DNA of 36,786 nucleotides from NCBI RefSeq assembly GCF_002726155.1, contig NZ_PBSH01000049.1:1-36786 (forward strand), read 5' to 3'. This document shows positions 8,945-17,781 of this stretch, piece after piece. Position numbers and translations under genes: made by a program. Source of the DNA: Alcanivorax sp. (GTDB lineage: Bacteria; Pseudomonadota; Gammaproteobacteria; Pseudomonadales; Alcanivoracaceae). The notes below the pieces were generated by a model that searched no databases, was not told where the DNA came from, and saw only the letters and a program-made list of their open reading frames with translations. Numbering within the stretch: the stretch's first letter is position 1; every line of letters starts with the position of its first letter.

Positions 8945-9093
8945 ATTTGAGTTGCGACGTGACCGTTCCAGGTTGAAAGCGCGGTATTTCCGGGAGCCAT
9001 CCGAAACCGGCTTTAGCCACGCCGCAGTACCGGGAAACAATCAAAACAGAAACTAATCGCCGGCGCCGGCGGGCATTCCAGGTATCCTGCACT

Positions 9094-9128
9094 TTTCAAC
9101 TTTCAACTTTCAACTTTCAACTTTCAAC
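9094..9128. repeat. Heptamer tandem repeat, five perfect copies
   Basis: TTTCAAC is repeated five times without error at 9094-9128, about 150 bases after purK. The unit is related to the GTTCAAAGTTAAAA repeat before purE. The rest of the gap 8945-9214 shows no further feature that I can support. Confidence 0.9.
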
Positions 9129-9214
9129 TTGAAACCCCTCCCCCTTCACGTTTTGCTGGCCGTACCTGCTTACACTGTCCATAGTGCGAGACAAGAAAAG
9201 GCGAAACGGTTTTG

Positions 9215-9790
9215 ATGATGACACTTTCTCTGGGGCGCTATCGGCGGCTGATCATGCTGGCCATGGTGCTGGCGCTGGTCCTGATTACGGTAGAGCTTAC
9301 CGGCCTGCGCGAGCAGCTGTCGGTGTCCTTCCTGCGCGCGCAACTGGAAGCCAACCCGATCACCGGTCTCATTGCCTTTGTGGTGGTCTTTGTGATCGGT
9401 AACCTGATTCAGCTGCCCGGCTGGATCTTTCTGGCGGCGGCCATTCTGGCGCTGGGAACGGTGATGGGCGGGCTGGCCACATATATTGCCGCCTGCGTGT
9501 CTTGCCTGGTGACCTATGTGTTGGTGCGCGGGCTCGGGGGCAGTGCCTTGCGGGATATCCAGAGCCCCCTCGCCCGCAAGATTCTGGCGCGGCTGGACAG
9601 CCACCCGGTGCGCAGCGTTGCCTTGTTGCGCCTGTTGTTTCAGACCATGCCGGCGCTGAATTACACGCTGGCCCTGAGCGGGGTGACGTTACGCCACTAC
9701 ATGCTCGGCACGCTGATCGGCTTGCCGGTGCCGCTGCTGCTTTATTGCATCTTCTTCGACCGAATACTGTTGCTGTTACCGATCGGGTAA
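9215..9790 (+). CDS. TVP38/TMEM64-family (VTT domain) membrane protein
   Basis: The roughly 191-residue protein is strongly hydrophobic, with about five membrane segments: near residues 9-28, 48-70, 72-95, a central pair, and 165-185. The VTT (formerly SNARE-associated) pattern is visible: QLPGWIFLAAAILALG, a cytoplasmic loop with ARLDSHP, RLLFQTMPALNYTLALSGV, then HYMLGTLIGLPVP. DedA/TVP38 family members are inner-membrane proteins linked to lipid transport and envelope homeostasis, but the role here is unknown. Starts at TTG 9212, ATG 9215 and ATG 9218 are all possible because the ribosome binding site (AAAAGG near 9200) is distant. I chose the first ATG. Confidence 0.85.
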   Translation: MMTLSLGRYRRLIMLAMVLALVLITVELTGLREQLSVSFLRAQLEANPITGLIAFVVVFVIGNLIQLPGWIFLAAAILALGTVMGGLATYIAACVSCLVTYVLVRGLGGSALRDIQSPLARKILARLDSHPVRSVALLRLLFQTMPALNYTLALSGVTLRHYMLGTLIGLPVPLLLYCIFFDRILLLLPIG

Positions 9791-9807
9791 GGCCGGGCGC
9801 ATGACCC

Positions 9808-9880
9808 GCCGCAAGAGCGTGCCTGCAAGGGATCCGCATGTTTGAAGACGCGCGTTCACTTGCGGGCATGCTCCTGCGGC
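9808..9880. repeat. Degenerate REP inverted pair
   Basis: The left arm (from 9808: GCCGCAAGAGCGTGCCTGC) and the reverse complement of the right arm (ending 9880: GCCGCAGGAGCATGCCCGC) agree in most positions. The pair lies in the convergent gap between the VTT gene and the DUF2789 gene, comparable to the pair before recG. Confidence 0.6.
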
Positions 9881-9917
9881 AACCAGGCTTTTCGTCACTC
9901 GTAGCCCGAGGCTGTCG

Positions 9918-10154
9918 TCAATGTCTTAACAGGGCGCTCAGCGTATCCACCGTCTCTGCCCACTCCGCGTCTTCGCGCACCGCCTCGGCGAGAAATCGTG
10001 CCTGGGATTCATTCCAGAAGGGTGCCTGATGCAGGTGCATGCTGTCGGTGAGTGTGCCGCCATGCTGGTGGATGAAGTCTTCGATATCGGGGTCGCTGCT
10101 GGCCAGCCCGAGCTGGTCAAACAGGGTGTTGAGGTCGTGGGTCGCGGTATCCAT
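9918..10154 (-). CDS. DUF2789 family protein
   Basis: A 78-residue acidic protein. It starts MDTATHDLNTLFDQLGL and contains PDIEDFIHQHGG, a HQAPFWNESQARFL segment and a C-terminal EDAEWAETVDTLSALL. This order matches DUF2789, a small, apparently helical family of gammaproteobacteria with no known function. No signal peptide or membrane segment is present. The start is supported by an AGGGAG site about six bases upstream. The promoter should lie between 10155 and 10290. Confidence 0.9.
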   Translation of the reverse strand: MDTATHDLNTLFDQLGLASSDPDIEDFIHQHGGTLTDSMHLHQAPFWNESQARFLAEAVREDAEWAETVDTLSALLRH

Positions 10155-10286
10155 ATCGCACTCCCTTATGTTGTCAAAATAAGTGTTGCCGATTAACGCA
10201 AGCGAACCTTTATCCGCCTACCGTCTGTTCAATGCTGCGCTTTTTCAGTTTCCCTGTCTCCCCTCCTTTCGGAGGGTCGCACCAAC

Positions 10287-10312
10287 AAAAACGCCCGCAC
10301 AAGGGCGGGCGT
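10287..10312 (-). terminator. Rho-independent terminator after ridA
   Basis: An 8-bp stem ACGCCCGC (10291-10298) pairs with GCGGGCGT (10305-10312). On the minus strand a run of T residues follows (10291 down to 10287). It lies 30 bases past the ridA stop. Confidence 0.8.
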
Positions 10313-10342
10313 GTTGCGTGCAGCATGTTGTGTGATGCGGGT

Positions 10343-10729
10343 TTAAGCAATATCCAGAATGCCGTCCATTTCCACGCCCGCGCCCTTGGGCAGCGCCGCC
10401 ACGCCGATGGCCGCCCGAGCGGGGTAAGGCTGGGTGAAATGTCGCGCCATGACCTCGTTGACCAGCGCGAAATGGCTCAGATCGGTGAGGAAGATATTCA
10501 GTTTGACTATGTCCTGCAGGCTGCCGCCAGCGGCTTCACACACCGCGATCAGGTTGGAAAACACCTGTTCAATCTGCGCTTCCATGTCGCCGTCCACCAG
10601 TTCCATGGTTTCCGGTACCAGTGGAATCTGGCCGGACAGGTACACGGTGGAGCCAGCCTTGATGGCCTGGGAATAGGTGCCAATGGCCTGTGGGGCCTTG
10701 TCGGTGCTGATCACGGAATGGTTGGACAT
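10343..10729 (-). CDS. ridA: RidA family enamine/imine deaminase
   Basis: RidA hydrolyses reactive enamine and imine intermediates, such as 2-aminoacrylate from serine dehydratases, and so protects PLP enzymes. The 128-residue protein has the family pattern: [50 protein letters not shown], and the C-terminal [20 protein letters not shown], which holds the conserved Arg and the final Glu-Met. The start at 10729 (MSNHSV) fits the family length. An upstream ATG at 10762 adds 11 unlikely residues. The gene lies downstream of spoT on the same strand, an arrangement also seen in Pseudomonas. Confidence 0.95.
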   Translation of the reverse strand: MSNHSVISTDKAPQAIGTYSQAIKAGSTVYLSGQIPLVPETMELVDGDMEAQIEQVFSNLIAVCEAAGGSLQDIVKLNIFLTDLSHFALVNEVMARHFTQPYPARAAIGVAALPKGAGVEMDGILDIA

Positions 10730-10883
10730 GATGCGTTCTTCATTGGTTATGCCGCCGGCCACGGCCGACAGGCGAAAATTGGGAAGCGGCTATGCTTGCA
10801 CGGGTTAATGCCTGCACGCAACACCGCCGGGAAACCGCCAGGATTGTTTTAGCGTCAAGCATGTTGCGTGAGGCATGCGTTCA

Positions 10884-12995
10884 TTAAAGCCGGTGAATCC
10901 GCACGATGCTGTCCAGGGTGCGCAGCTTCTTGATGATGCGCGCCAGGTGGATGCGGTCTTTCACTGTCATGGTCACATTGAGGATGGTGAGGGTGGGGTC
11001 TTTCTCGGCCATGTCGATGGTGTCGATGTTGGAGCCCAGTTCCGACACGCTGTTGGCCAGGGTGGCGAGGACGCCGCGCTTGTTGATCAGCTCGATGCGC
11101 AGGGCGGCGGTGAATTCCTGTTCCACCTGTTTGTCCCAGCTCAGTGCGATGCATTTTTCCGGGGCGTTGCGCATTTCTGCCAGCAGGTTCTTGCAGGTGT
11201 CGCGGTGTACCACGATACCGCGACCGGCACTCAGGTGGCCGATGATGGTGTCGCCGGGCAGTGGGCAGCAGCACTTGGCGTAGCTGACCATCAGCCCTTC
11301 GCTGCCGCGGATAGCCAGCGGCCGGCGATCATCTTCGTGCTGACGTTCGTCGTCATCGCGGGCGCCGGCCAGCTTGCGCGCCACCAGCGGCGCCAGGCGA
11401 TTGCCCATGCCGATATCTTCCAGCAGGTCGTCCAGCTCCACGTAACCGTTACCGGCCAGCTCGCTGACCACCCGCTCGATGGGCAGGTCGTCCAGGCCCA
11501 TGTCGTAAGAATGCAGGGCTTTTGCCAGCAACCGCTCGCCCAGCTCCACCGCATCTTCGCGGCGTTGGTGCTTGAGGAAGTGGCGAATGTTGGTGCGTGC
11601 CTTGCCGGTGACCACGAAGTTCAGCCAGGCAGGATTCGGGGTGGCATTGGGAGCGGTGATGATTTTCACCGTCTGCCCGGATTCCAGCGGCGTGGACAGG
11701 GCTGCCAGCTTGCCATCGATACGCGCCGCCACGCACTTGTTGCCCACCTTGGTGTGCACCGCGTAGGCGAAATCCACCGCGGTGGCGCCGCCGGGCAGTT
11801 CCTTGATGTCGCCCTTGGGGGTGAACACATAGGCCTCGTCCGGGAACAGGTCCACCTTCACGTTCTCGATGAACTCCATGGAGTTGCCGGCTTTCTGCTG
11901 CAGTTCCAGCAACCGCTGCATCCAGCTCTGGGTGCGGCTGTGGGTGGGCGAGCCGGGCTCATCATCGGACTTGTACAGCCAGTGGGCGGCGATGCCGTTG
12001 TTGGCCATGGCCTCCATTTCTTCGGTGCGAATCTGCATTTCCAGGGGAATGCCGGAACGGGCTTTCAGGGTGGTATGCAGGGACTGGTAGCCATTGGCCT
12101 TGGGAATGGCAATGTAGTCCTTGAAGCGACCGGGAATGGGAGTGAAATAGTTATGCGTGGCGCCGAGCACCCGGTAGCAGGTGTCGACCCGGTCCACGAT
12201 GATGCGGAAACCGAACACATCCATGATGTCGGAGAAGGGTTTGTGCTGCTCCTTCATCTTGGTGTAAATGCTGTACAGGTGTTTTTCGCGGCCCAGCACC
12301 CGGGCTTCGATGCCTTCTTCTTCCAGGCAGTGTTCCAGGCTGGTCTTGATGGTGGTGAGGATTTCCTTGCGGTTGCCTCGGGCTTTTTTCACGGCCTGGC
12401 CAATCAGCTTGGCCCGCATGGGGTAGATAGCGTGAAAGGCCAGATCCTCGTATTCCACCCGCATGTTGTACATGCCCAGCCGGAAGGCGATGGGGGCGTA
12501 CAGTTCCAGTGTCTCGGTGGCGATGCGGCGGCGTTTTTCCGCTCGCATCACATGCAGGGTGCGCATGTTGTGCAGGCGGTCAGCCAGTTTGATGAGGATA
12601 ACGCGGATGTCCCGGGTCATGGCCAGCATCATCTTGCGCAGGTTTTCTGCCTGCTGTTCGGCCTTGGACTCGAACTTGATCTGGGCAATCTTGGAGACCC
12701 CGTCCACCAGCTCGGCCACTTCCTCGCTGAACTCGCCAGCCAGTTGCTCCTTGCTGATGCCGGTGTCTTCGATCACATCGTGCAACATGGCGGCCATCAG
12801 TGAGGCATGGTCCATGTGCATGTCGGTGAGAATATTGGCCACCGCCAGCGGGTGGGTGATGTAGGGGTCCCCAGTGCGGCGGTACTGGCCCTCGTGTGCT
12901 TGCTCGGCAAAATGGTAAGCGTGTACGACCTGGGCGATCTGATCGTCGTCCAGGTAACTGCGTAACCGTTTTTCCAGATTATGGATGGTGGGCAA
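10884..12995 (-). CDS. spoT: Bifunctional (p)ppGpp synthetase/hydrolase SpoT
   Basis: SpoT makes and degrades the alarmone (p)ppGpp in response to carbon, lipid and other starvation. The 703 residues match E. coli SpoT in length. The hydrolase HD domain shows LHDVIEDT and KLADRLHNMRT. The synthetase domain has GREKHLYSIYTKM, FGFRIIVD and DYIAIPKANGYQSLHT. A TGS domain, a helical part with KCCCPLPGD and a C-terminal ACT domain follow. The HD motif is intact, so hydrolysis should be active. The start is TTG at 12995, preceded by GAGG at a good distance. rpoZ lies upstream, separated by a terminator-like hairpin, which suggests spoT may also have its own promoter. Confidence 0.96.
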   Translation of the reverse strand: MPTIHNLEKRLRSYLDDDQIAQVVHAYHFAEQAHEGQYRRTGDPYITHPLAVANILTDMHMDHASLMAAMLHDVIEDTGISKEQLAGEFSEEVAELVDGVSKIAQIKFESKAEQQAENLRKMMLAMTRDIRVILIKLADRLHNMRTLHVMRAEKRRRIATETLELYAPIAFRLGMYNMRVEYEDLAFHAIYPMRAKLIGQAVKKARGNRKEILTTIKTSLEHCLEEEGIEARVLGREKHLYSIYTKMKEQHKPFSDIMDVFGFRIIVDRVDTCYRVLGATHNYFTPIPGRFKDYIAIPKANGYQSLHTTLKARSGIPLEMQIRTEEMEAMANNGIAAHWLYKSDDEPGSPTHSRTQSWMQRLLELQQKAGNSMEFIENVKVDLFPDEAYVFTPKGDIKELPGGATAVDFAYAVHTKVGNKCVAARIDGKLAALSTPLESGQTVKIITAPNATPNPAWLNFVVTGKARTNIRHFLKHQRREDAVELGERLLAKALHSYDMGLDDLPIERVVSELAGNGYVELDDLLEDIGMGNRLAPLVARKLAGARDDDERQHEDDRRPLAIRGSEGLMVSYAKCCCPLPGDTIIGHLSAGRGIVVHRDTCKNLLAEMRNAPEKCIALSWDKQVEQEFTAALRIELINKRGVLATLANSVSELGSNIDTIDMAEKDPTLTILNVTMTVKDRIHLARIIKKLRTLDSIVRIHRL

Positions 12996-13191
12996 AAGGC
13001 CTCGTCACGCCCTTGGCGAGTAGCAGGTTCGAAGATGACTCTTAGCTTAGATTTGAGGGCAGGTTTTGTCTATGACAAGGCGGATAGGCACAGACGATTG
13101 TTTGGCTGGGGAAAAGCGATGGGGGAAGAAAAAGGAAAGCGAGAGGAGAAAAAGCGCTGATGAAGGGAGGAAGAGGTGGCTTCATAACGCA

Positions 13192-13221
13192 AAACGGAGA
13201 GGCTGGTCGGCCTCTCCGTTT
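13192..13221 (-). terminator. Terminator-like hairpin between rpoZ and spoT
   Basis: A perfect 12-bp stem (13192-13203 with 13210-13221) has a six-base loop. On the minus strand it is followed by TTTTGCGTTATG. It lies 48 bases after the rpoZ stop and should reduce readthrough into spoT. Confidence 0.7.
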
Positions 13222-13269
13222 GCTTGTCTTGTCCTCGTCGCCCCCGTTTCGGGAAGACGAAGCCGGCAA

Positions 13270-13533
13270 TTACTCGCCGAAAGACTGCGTCAGCAGGGCC
13301 AGCTCGTCCACGTCGGCGCTGCGATCCGCAATCGGGTTGTCCACGGATTCGGCAGTCACATGGCCTTCGGCGATTTCACGCAGGGCCACTACGGTGGGCT
13401 TGTCGTTTTCCCAGGCTACGCGAGGCTCTTTGCCGCCAGTTTGCAGTTGGTGGGCGCGCTTGCCGGCAACCAGCACCAGCTCAAAGCGGTTGTCCAGTTT
13501 TTCCAGGCAATCTTCTACGGTAACACGGGCCAT
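13270..13533 (-). CDS. rpoZ: RNA polymerase omega subunit RpoZ
   Basis: The omega subunit helps RNA polymerase assembly by holding the C-terminus of beta-prime, and contributes to ppGpp binding. The 87 residues begin [24 protein letters not shown] and continue with [15 protein letters not shown] and the acidic C-terminal part, all typical of RpoZ. A ribosome binding site (CAGGAGAA) precedes ATG 13533. It sits between gmk (150 bases upstream) and spoT (274 bases downstream), the standard gammaproteobacterial gmk-rpoZ-spoT order. Confidence 0.97.
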   Translation of the reverse strand: MARVTVEDCLEKLDNRFELVLVAGKRAHQLQTGGKEPRVAWENDKPTVVALREIAEGHVTAESVDNPIADRSADVDELALLTQSFGE

Positions 13534-13683
13534 GCTGTTCTCCTGACAAGCTGACGGGGCCGGTTCGACATGAGCGGGCTCCGCCTGATAATTCGCAAGG
13601 GGGCGATTTTACGGGCCAAGGGCGGGGCAAGTCCAGTGCGAGCCGCTGAACGGCGCCGCCTGGGCGTGCCCGGGGCGGGGGAA

Positions 13684-14375
<692 letters not shown>

Positions 14376-14407
14376 ATGCACCCCGACCCGGAAGGTACAG
14401 GCCCACT

Positions 14408-15397
14408 ATGCAAGACAGCGCCATTAGCGCCACGGTGGATTTCCATCAGGATGGCGTGCAACACGGTTTCCTCAAACTCCCGTATTCCCATGATCAGTCG
14501 GCCTGGGGCAATGTGATGATCCCCGTTACGGTGATTCGCAACGGCGAGGGCCCTACGGCGCTGCTCACCGGAGGCAATCACGGCGATGAATATGAAGGCA
14601 TCACCGCCTTGCTCAAGCTGGCCAATCGGCTCAAGGCGGCGGACATCGCCGGTCGGGTAATCATTGTGCCGATGATGAACCATCCGGCGGTGCAAAACGG
14701 CACGCGTACCTCCCCGCTGGATGGCGGCAACCTGAACCGGGCCTTTCCCGGCAACCCGGCGGGCACCCTCACCGAAAAAATCGCTGACTACTTTACCCGC
14801 TATCTGGTACCGCTGGCTGATGTGGTGCTGGATATGCATTCCGGCGGGCGCACCCTGGACCTGCTGCCTTTTGCTGCAACCCACCGCATGACGGATGAGG
14901 CCTTCGGCGCCCGCTGTCTGGCCGGCGCCAGTGCTTTCGGCGCGCCCTATACCCTGTTTATGGCCGAGCTGGAGGGCGCGGCCCTGTTCGACAGCGTGGT
15001 GGAGGCCCAGGGGCGAGTGTTCATCAGTACCGAGCTGCGTGGCGGTGGCACTACCACTCCAGCCACCGTGGCGCTGGCTGAGCAGGGCGTGGATAACGTA
15101 CTGCGCTTTGCCGGTATCCTGCCCGGTGATCCGGCGTCGGTGGCGTCGCAGGGGTTGGAGATCCCCGGCGCAGACTATTACCGTGTCAGTGAGCATCGCG
15201 GGTTGCTGGAATTTGCGGTGGCGCTGGGCGATTGGGTGGAGCAGGGTGATGTGCTCGCCCGCGTGCATGCTATCGATCGCACTGGTGAGCCACCGGTTGA
15301 GTATCTGGCGCCCTTTGCGGGTATGTTGATTGGTCGCCGCCACCCGGCGCGGGTGGATATTGGTGACACCTTTGCCGTGCTGGCGGTGAAGCGTTAA
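14408..15397 (+). CDS. Succinylglutamate desuccinylase/aspartoacylase family deacylase, DoeB-like
   Basis: A 329-residue zinc-dependent deacylase of the AstE/AspA family. Zinc and active-site segments are visible: GGNHGDEYEG (His and Glu ligands), DGGNLNRAFPG, and VVLDMHSGG with the third ligand. A C-terminal beta-rich domain follows. The sequence most resembles DoeB, which removes the acetyl group of N-acetyl-diaminobutyrate in ectoine breakdown. No doeA or other ectoine gene is near, so the substrate is uncertain. The ATG at 14408 has no strong ribosome binding site. ilvD starts 18 bases downstream, so the two are likely cotranscribed. The gene is divergent from gmk. Confidence 0.8.
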   Translation: MQDSAISATVDFHQDGVQHGFLKLPYSHDQSAWGNVMIPVTVIRNGEGPTALLTGGNHGDEYEGITALLKLANRLKAADIAGRVIIVPMMNHPAVQNGTRTSPLDGGNLNRAFPGNPAGTLTEKIADYFTRYLVPLADVVLDMHSGGRTLDLLPFAATHRMTDEAFGARCLAGASAFGAPYTLFMAELEGAALFDSVVEAQGRVFISTELRGGGTTTPATVALAEQGVDNVLRFAGILPGDPASVASQGLEIPGADYYRVSEHRGLLEFAVALGDWVEQGDVLARVHAIDRTGEPPVEYLAPFAGMLIGRRHPARVDIGDTFAVLAVKR

Positions 15398-15415
15398 TTG
15401 GAATCAGGAGAGGTT

Positions 15416-17101
15416 ATGAGTGACTCACAGGGCGATCCCCGTCGCCGCCATTCAGCGAAGGTCGTTGACGGTCCCGGCAAATCGGCCAGCCGGGCCATGT
15501 TGCGGGCGGTGGGGTTTACCGATGAGGACTTTCACAAGCCCCAGGTGGGTATTGCCTCCACCTGGAGCCAGGTGACCCCGTGCAACAGCCATATCGGTGA
15601 GTTGGCCGAGCGGGCCTGTGAGGGCGCGGACGGCGCCGGCGGCAAAGGGGTGATCTTCAATACCATCACCATTTCCGATGGCATCGCCAACGGCACCGAA
15701 GGGATGAAGTATTCGCTGGTGTCCCGCGAGGTCATTGCCGACTCCATTGAAACGGTGGCGGCCTGCGAAGGGTTTGATGGCCTGGTGACGCTGGGCGGCT
15801 GTGACAAGAACATGCCCGGCTGCCTGATGGGCATGGCGCGGCTGAATCGCCCCAGCGTGTTCGTCTACGGTGGCACCATTATGCCCGGCAAGGGCCACAC
15901 CGATATTGTCTCCGTGTTCGAAGCCATGGGTGCCCATTCCCGGGGCGACATGGACCTGATCGAGCTCAAGCAGATCGAAGAAACCGCGATCCCCGGCCCC
16001 GGTTCTTGTGGCGGCATGTACACCGCCAACACCATGGCCTCGGCCATCGAAGCACTGGGCATGAGCCTGCCCGGCAGCTCCGCACAGAACGCGGTGTCCG
16101 AAGCAAAGCGGGAAGACTGCGTGCGGGCCGGTGCCGCTGTATTGAAACTGCTGGAACAGGACATCAAACCGTCCGACATCATGACCCGCGCAGCGTTTGA
16201 AAATGCCATCACCGTGGTGATTGCCCTGGGTGGCTCTACCAATGCGGTGCTGCATTTGATTGCCATGGCGCGCACCGTGGGTGTGGCACTGTCACTGGAT
16301 GACTTTACCGAGATCGGCAAGCGGGTGCCGGTGCTGGCGGACCTGCGCCCCAGCGGCCACTACATGATGAGCGAGCTGGTGGCTATTGGCGGCATTCAGC
16401 CGCTGATGAAAATTTTGTTGGAAGCGGGTTTGCTGCACGGCGATTGCCTGACCGTCACCGGCCAGACTCTCGCGGAGAATCTGGCTGATGTGGCGCCGTA
16501 CCCGTTGGAACAGGAAATTATCGCGCCGTTGTCTGCACCGCTGAAAGCGGAAAGTCACCTGCGCATTCTTTACGGCAACCTGGCCCCGGACGGTGCGGTG
16601 GCCAAGATCACCGGCAAGGAAGGAACGCATTTTTCCGGCCCGGCCCGGGTGTTCGGTTCAGAAGAGGAGGCCCAGGCACGGATCAACGATGGCACGGTGG
16701 TATCCGGTGATGTGGTGGTGATTCGTTACGAAGGGCCCCGCGGTGGGCCGGGGATGCGTGAAATGCTCACGCCTACCTCCGCCATCATGGGTCGAGGGTT
16801 GGGTGATGCGGTGGCGCTGATCACCGATGGCCGCTTCTCCGGCGGCAGTCACGGCTTCGTGGTGGGTCACATCACGCCGGAAGCATTTGATGGCGGCCCG
16901 TTGGCGCTGGTGGAAAACGGTGATCGAATCACCATTGATGCGCAAGAGAACACCCTGGTTGTGGATCTTTCCGATGCAGAGCTGGCGCGTCGCCGGACCA
17001 GCTGGCAGCAGCCGGCACCGCGCTATACACGTGGCGTGTTGGCCAAATACGCACGGCTGGTCGGCTCCGCCAGCCAGGGCGCCCTGACGGACCAGGACTG
17101 A
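15416..17101 (+). CDS. ilvD: Dihydroxy-acid dehydratase IlvD
   Basis: IlvD dehydrates 2,3-dihydroxy acids to 2-keto acids in isoleucine and valine synthesis. The 561-residue protein is the short form of the IlvD/Edd family. Iron-sulfur cysteines are seen in TPCNSH, LGGCDKNMPGC and GPGSCGGMYTANTM. GGSTNAVLHL and ITDGRFSGGSHG are also present. Spacing of the three cysteine motifs fits a [2Fe-2S] type, but this is inference. The start at 15416 follows an AGGAGAGG site, and the six-residue extension to 15398 is not supported. It follows the DoeB-like gene by 18 bases and ends before a strong hairpin. Confidence 0.95.
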   Translation: MSDSQGDPRRRHSAKVVDGPGKSASRAMLRAVGFTDEDFHKPQVGIASTWSQVTPCNSHIGELAERACEGADGAGGKGVIFNTITISDGIANGTEGMKYSLVSREVIADSIETVAACEGFDGLVTLGGCDKNMPGCLMGMARLNRPSVFVYGGTIMPGKGHTDIVSVFEAMGAHSRGDMDLIELKQIEETAIPGPGSCGGMYTANTMASAIEALGMSLPGSSAQNAVSEAKREDCVRAGAAVLKLLEQDIKPSDIMTRAAFENAITVVIALGGSTNAVLHLIAMARTVGVALSLDDFTEIGKRVPVLADLRPSGHYMMSELVAIGGIQPLMKILLEAGLLHGDCLTVTGQTLAENLADVAPYPLEQEIIAPLSAPLKAESHLRILYGNLAPDGAVAKITGKEGTHFSGPARVFGSEEEAQARINDGTVVSGDVVVIRYEGPRGGPGMREMLTPTSAIMGRGLGDAVALITDGRFSGGSHGFVVGHITPEAFDGGPLALVENGDRITIDAQENTLVVDLSDAELARRRTSWQQPAPRYTRGVLAKYARLVGSASQGALTDQD

Positions 17102-17127
17102 TTCATCAGAGAGCGTTGAGTGTCTCC

Positions 17128-17154
17128 GTCGGCTTGAGGTTCTCTCAAGCCGAC
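17128..17154 (+). terminator. Hairpin terminator after ilvD
   Basis: A perfect 11-bp stem GTCGGCTTGAG (17128-17138) and its complement (17144-17154) enclose a five-base loop. It lies 27 bases after the ilvD stop. The following T-run is weak (CCCTTTCATT), so termination may be partial. Confidence 0.65.
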
Positions 17155-17329
17155 ACAGCCCTTTCATTGCTGCTTTGCCGCTTCCCGTTTTCTGTGACGG
17201 TTTGCGCCATTGTTTCGATACCTCTTTCTTTTTTCCCTTTTTCTTTCCCCAATTCGCACACCGCTGTCTGGTTTGTTGTGTGATCCGCATTGCGGGCGGC
17301 GCATCGAAGTGTGTGGTTTGGTTACACTA

Positions 17330-17356
17330 AAAATTTAAACGTTCGTTTTAAATTTT
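17330..17356. promoter_or_regulatory. Long AT-rich dyad, possible repressor site
   Basis: AAAATTTAAA (17330-17339) and TTTAAATTTT (17347-17356) are exact complements around CGTTCGT. The centre reads AAAC-GTTC-GTTT, the kind of symmetry bound by TetR-family repressors. It lies about 425 bases before the transporter operon and no regulator gene is adjacent, so the target is uncertain. Confidence 0.4.
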
Positions 17357-17570
17357 CTGCAGAATTTTACTCATAAATAGCGGTGTATTAACCCTGTTCA
17401 TGGTGGTGCCAGATTGCGGCCAAAACGGGAAACTAAAATGCTATTTTTGTATATTTCTCGATTGCGATTTTCCTTCCCATTTAGATCATTGGTTTGGTTT
17501 TTCAAATAAAATCAGTTGTTTACTGGTTTTATTTCCCTGTTTTTCAAAAATAAAAAAATAGTCCGAAATT

Positions 17571-17760
17571 CCCTGCACCAGCCGGTAGACAGCAGGAAAA
17601 TGGCTGATACATACTCGTGAGTATGTGGAAAGAGATGGCGGAATACCTTGTTCCGCCTCCTGAAAAAAAGAAAAGAGAAAGACCGTTATTGGCAGCAATA
17701 ACGCATAAAAAAAGATAAGCGTGTGCGCATTGCCAAGGTGCCATTGTCGCCTTGGCAATA
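17571..17760 (+). other. Structured leader region of the Liv-type operon
   Basis: Successive inverted repeats occur at 17609-17626 (8-bp arms), 17637-17657 (7-bp arms), 17685-17702 (7-bp arms) and 17729-17759 (10-bp arms). A weaker one (CCTGC...GCAGG) lies upstream. The last ends 10 bases before the AGGGAGAG ribosome binding site of the binding-protein gene. No known riboswitch consensus was recognised. The preceding stretch 17360-17570 is very AT-rich and probably holds the promoter, but no single -35/-10 pair stands out. Confidence 0.45.
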
Positions 17761-17781
17761 ACAACAAACAGGGAGAGCAAC

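Noticed and set aside
10875..12803. 642-codon plus-strand open frame opposite spoT
   Set aside because: It is a composition shadow of spoT: the protein is full of His, Gly, Val and Gln with no domain, and spoT is certain.
17404..17420. Possible sigma-54 promoter (GG...GC elements) upstream of the transporter operon
   Set aside because: GG and GC are nine bases apart instead of ten and the flanking bases fit poorly, so the spacing rules it out.
17571..17781. Known riboswitch, such as guanidine-I, in the transporter leader
   Set aside because: Its conserved sequence blocks are not present. Only simple hairpins are seen.
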